From Strigops habroptila (taxonomy: Eukaryota; Chordata; Aves; Psittaciformes; Psittacidae): a DNA stretch of 64,000 nt. The position numbers and the translations under genes are program-made. The notes beneath the pieces are model-generated. The model ran no database searches. It saw only the letters and a program-made list of their open reading frames with translations, and had not been told where the DNA came from. Where the stretch lies: NCBI RefSeq assembly GCF_004027225.2, contig NC_046360.1, forward strand, positions 1,972,001 to 2,036,000. The letters are read 5' to 3'. Below, piece by piece: positions 50,401 through 64,000 of the stretch (positions within the stretch are counted from its first letter, which is position 1; each line of letters begins with the position of its first letter).

Positions 50401-51261
50401 GAAAAAAATCCATTTAACAGTAAAATCAAATAATATCAATGGATAGAGCAATACAAGTTAAAAAATGGCTATGAATTCCCCATAAGCAGGATGGGGTTTG
50501 TATACAGAGGTCCTGCGGATGTCTTATGCTACCACAGTCACAGCAGAGCACTGTTAGAATCTTGTATTTGGAAAACCTATTGATGGTTTGCCTTGCAGAA
50601 GTGATTTAGTTTCAGTGTGTGACATTTCCTGGCAAAAAGGTCATTAGGACATGTTGAAACTGGAGACAAATATTTATCTGTGTGGGAGAGAATCCTAAAT
50701 TAACTTCTCCTTTTGATTAACACACTCTGCTTTGCTGTGTTTCATTTTCCCTTGACAGATTATGGTGATAAACTGAACACTGAGCTGGGAGAAAAGTACA
50801 AGCTGGATAAGGAGAAGTTCCCTATTTTTCACTTGTTCCAGGATGGTGACTTTGACAATCCTTTACCTTACAGCGGCCAAATCAAGGCTGGGGCTATTCA
50901 GCGCTGGCTGAAGAGTAATGGCATCTATCTGGGGATGCCAGGCTGCCTGAAAGAGTATGATATGCTGGCCAGCAAGTTTGTGAGCACCACTGAGAAATCA
51001 GAGCGCCAGTCCCTCCTGAAAAAGGGGCAGGAGAGCTTAGAAAAGGCAAAAGAAACTGAGAAGAAGTCAGCTGAGCAATACTTGAAAATCATGAGCAAGA
51101 TCCTGGAGCAGGGAGAAGAGTTTGCTGCTAATGAAGTGGTCCGAATCACAAAACTGATCGAGAAGAACAAAATGAGTGATGGGAAAAAGGAGGAGCTCCA
51201 GAAAAGCCTCAATATCCTTGCTTCTTTCCTGAAGAAGAATAATGAAAAAGATGAGCTCTAA
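47429..51261 (+). CDS. ERP29: ERP29, ER-lumen thioredoxin-fold chaperone
   Basis: Three coding exons: 47429-47548, 49516-49654 and 50759-51261. They join in frame to 253 residues (human 261 as I recall). The start has G at -3 and G at +4. Residues 1-24 are a signal peptide: an alanine run, then [11 protein letters not shown], with cleavage likely after GGSA. The mature protein starts [11 protein letters not shown] thioredoxin-like domain without a CXXC motif spans about 28-148 ([30 protein letters not shown]). Cys149 in GMPGC matches the single conserved Cys of the family. The helical D-domain follows ([37 protein letters not shown]). The C-terminus is KDEL, an ER-retrieval signal. ERp29 helps fold and export secretory proteins and has no redox activity. 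Intron 1 (1967 bp) holds a CR1 fragment and intron 2 (1104 bp) shows nothing notable. Its orientation relative to its neighbours is unusual. Confidence 0.97.
47801..47850 (+). promoter_or_regulatory. Paired CCAAT boxes with an ERSE-like element in ERP29 intron 1
   Basis: CCAAT occurs at 47801-47805 and 47832-47836, 31 bp apart on the same strand, inside the CpG island and 250 bp downstream of the exon 1 donor. From 47832 the sequence reads CCAAT, nine bases, then CCAAG. The ER-stress response element bound by NF-Y with ATF6 is CCAAT-N9-CCACG, so this differs at one base. Whether it is active is unknown. Confidence 0.4.
48358..48672 (+). repeat. CR1 LINE 3'-end fragment with internal deletion
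   Basis: This is a CR1 tail in ERP29 intron 1. It starts further 5' in the element than the copy at 2853, with CTGAGAGAGCTGGGCTGGGT, CAGCCTGGAGAAGAGAAGGC and GGGGAGACCTTAGAGCAGC. It runs to AGTTCTTCCCTGTG at about 48614, then jumps to GATGAGCTTTAAGGTCCCTT. About 140-150 bp present in the other copy, including the GGCAGTGTTCAAGG block, is missing. It ends in a decayed CATTCCATGATATGATTCATGA terminal repeat. It carries no coding capacity and is in sense with ERP29. Confidence 0.92.
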
Positions 51262-52615
51262 TATGTTGGGGAACTTTGTACAAGCTGTGAAACAATGTCA
51301 AAAGTCCTAACCAGTTCTCCTTATGCAAGCAAACTTCCCACTGGCTTCAAGAGAGCAGCAGATTTCCTTCTGGTATTTTCAGTTTAGAAGATCAAGAGGA
51401 AGATGTTTCTTAAAACCACAGTATTCTAAATGTTGGGAAAATCACCTTAAAACAAGACGACAGTATTGTGTAATACTATTCAATAACAGTGTTAAAGCAG
51501 ACAACAAAGAAAGCACTAGACTGGCCTGAAGCACATTCCTGGTGGTTTTTACAACTGTTCCCTGGCAAATTAATAACAAAATTTGGTCTCACATTCCATC
51601 TTACATGTTGTTAAAGGTACAGATTGGGTGCCCCTTGCATCTCCACCTTCCCCTGTCCTTAGTGTCCGTGGGGTTTATTCTCATTAGCCTACTCCTCCTG
51701 CCACCCCTTGTTTTCCCTGTAGAGCTCCTTCTCTGAGTGTTGTTTTCCTTACCTGTTGTAGACTGAGAGACCTGGAGTTTCCCTTTCCTGCCTTCTCCTG
51801 CAGTGGCTCCTGTCTCTGGCTTGGGTACCAGCCAAATGCTGGTAGTGAAGAGGGGTCCACGTATCAGAACCTGCCCCTCATCTTCTGGCCAGAGCAGCCA
51901 TTTCAGCAAACATTGTGGTACCCTGACAGAGTGAGTGGTTTTTGCTCTGAGCAAGGGCAGAGGCTCCTTGAGGTGCTATTACATTTAGTCTCGCCAGTTC
52001 ATGCAAAATCATGTTGTTTCAGAGGTACCTTTGGGTGAGTTTCCTTATGCTTGAAGAGCACATGCAATGCCTGAATATTCTGCCTGTCCTTCCCATCCAA
52101 GCTTCATTTCCCAGCTTCAAAACAAGGGGGTGAGACCAGTACGGACATCTGCAAGTCTCAAGCCATAGTGAACATGAACGCAATTCTCCAGCCTCATCTT
52201 CAGAAGCAACTGACACTCGAACTACAGCTTCATCAGCATTAGAAGTACTTGAAAATGAGGTCTTGTTACAGGAACCAGAAGTATTTGTGTCCTTAGGATC
52301 CCATCTGTGTTACTTTAATGGCGATGCCTGGCCTAGGGATCAGGTCAGTCCTCAGATCTCGATGCTGCATGTGCTGTTCATGCTGTGTGGAACTTGGATG
52401 GCCACTGGAAGATGCTGTGCTCCTGATCAGGGCTGTAGAGAGTTGAAAAGAGACACATCTGTGTGTTTTACCTGAAGATTGTGCTTTTGGCTGAGCAAAA
52501 CTGATTCCTGTGGGAGCTTTGCTGCCTTTTGAATCCTGGGGTGGGTACAAGGAGCAAGATACTGCTGCAAGGTAAAATGTATTAATAATGCTATAATAAA
52601 AAGGTTGTTCCAATT
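51262..52615 (+). other. ERP29 3'UTR
   Basis: This is non-coding sequence from the ERP29 stop to a canonical poly(A) signal at 52595-52600. It gives a 3'UTR of about 1.35 kb if that is the only site used. No repeat family was recognised. Confidence 0.65.
52595..52600 (+). terminator. ERP29 poly(A) signal
   Basis: This is an AATAAA in the context CTATAATAAAAAGG, followed by TG/T-rich sequence (GGTTGTTCC, GTGCTTTGTGG). It is the only canonical plus-strand AATAAA I found between the ERP29 stop and the next CpG island, which begins about 150 bp downstream. Confidence 0.65.
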
Positions 52616-53252
52616 AATAGCTGCTTAAAGTGCTTTGTGGAGGAGCTGCTGCTGATTTTGTGGTTGGAGGGGAAGGTGAAGGCAGATCAGTCAGATGATG
52701 ACTTTCACCTAGAGGCGAAGGGGATGCCTTAGAGGTAAGGAGTTTACACGAGGCGGTGGGAAGGCGTCCTTCGGACCCGGCGCCCTCTCCCCGGTACGAA
52801 GGGAGGAGGAAGGAGCCGGCGGGGTCCGAGCTTTACGAGGCCCGTGAGGAGCCGCGTCCCGCTCGGCTCCTGAGGGAGCAGCCGTCATGGCGGCCACCGC
52901 CGCGCGCCCCCTCACGGGCCGCCCGCGCGCTCCTTCAGCCTCGCCAGGAGGCGGGGGGCCCGGTGCCGGGTTACTGCGTGTGAAGCCAAGCAGGGTCGGT
53001 TCGGGTCAGCGGCTGGAGGGATGACCCTAACAGCCCGACCCCTGTTGGGTCCGGTCCCGCCCCGCGGTGGGAAGCGCGGCGGCGGAGAGTCCCGCTCTTT
53101 CCCTGGGCCTCCGGCCGCCCTCAGTCCCTTCTCTCTGACCGGCGGGGGCCGGGCGCGGTGCGCGGGGCGGGCCGGGCGCGGGGTGGCCCCGGGGCGGAGC
53201 GCGGGCGGTGCCCGCAGCCCCGGGAGCGGTGCGGCAGCGGCGGCGGGTCCCC

Positions 53253-63649
<10,397 letters not shown>

Positions 63650-64000
63650 GTAAGAAACATCGTCCTCGCACACTGGCTATTGCATCCAGATGGTCAGTTT
63701 TCATCTTTACGTCTTTGTTTGGATGGTACTAGAGGCCAGGCAGTGTCAGAGGAAAGACCATGTGGTGCTGCTTCCCTTTTGGAAGAGGTGGTAGGGGAGG
63801 GAAAATACCATTGTGCCAGCATATAAATCTGTCTGGAGTCCTGTGTTCTGTCAGCCTATCTCTAAAAGGATTTAGCAGGTAGAGAAAGCTCAGATCATGG
63901 CAGCAGATCACCTACTGCATGGGTCAACAAGAGCCCAAACCAGTTCAGACAAGGAAGGTCATGCACAAAGCAACTGCTCTCCCTCAGGCAGCACACTGTT
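63650..64000 (+). other. TMEM116 intron 8, cut by the window end
   Basis: The sequence after the donor at 63650 shows no further TMEM116 exon before the window ends. Confidence 0.7.

Overview
This is a vertebrate nuclear genomic window, most likely from a bird. It holds five spliced genes with GT-AG introns, three CpG-island promoters and two copies of the CR1 LINE 3' end typical of avian genomes. The gene set HECTD4, TRAFD1, NAA25, ERP29, TMEM116 is the one I know from human 12q24.13, whose avian counterpart I recall as microchromosome 15. Species cannot be fixed from this sequence alone. I saw no retrovirus, LTR element, DNA transposon, tRNA, rRNA or bacterial-type feature.

Layout. From 1 to about 6.3 kb are the last six coding exons and probable 3'UTR of HECTD4 (+), encoding most of its HECT ubiquitin-ligase domain. 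From about 6.9 to 15.8 kb lies the whole of TRAFD1 (-), tail to tail with HECTD4; I traced 11 coding exons giving 549 residues. A CpG island at about 15.7-16.7 kb serves TRAFD1 and NAA25 head to head, with start codons 316 bp apart. NAA25 (+) runs from 16138 to 43664 in 24 coding exons that join in frame to 971 residues. ERP29 (+) runs from 47429 to 51261 in three coding exons (253 residues, ending in KDEL). TMEM116 (+) starts at 53253 and its first eight coding exons (223 residues) are present; the rest lies beyond the window.

The genes do not form one pathway. HECTD4 is a ubiquitin ligase, TRAFD1 a zinc-finger brake on innate immune signalling, NAA25 the auxiliary subunit of the NatB N-terminal acetyltransferase, ERP29 an ER-lumen chaperone, and TMEM116 a seven-helix-type membrane protein of unknown role. 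All coding exons were joined by hand with reading frame checked at every junction, so CDS coordinates are firm. UTR ends, promoters and poly(A) sites are approximate.

Most notable: ERP29 points the same way as NAA25 and TMEM116. From memory, mammals have ERP29 tail to tail with NAA25 and head to head with TMEM116, so a local inversion of ERP29 is suggested. Other points are a paired CCAAT/ERSE-like element inside ERP29 intron 1, two TRAFD1 zinc fingers split by introns at the same position, a CR1 copy with an internal deletion, and an 825-bp open frame antisense in TMEM116 intron 3. I did not find a convincing new biological system.
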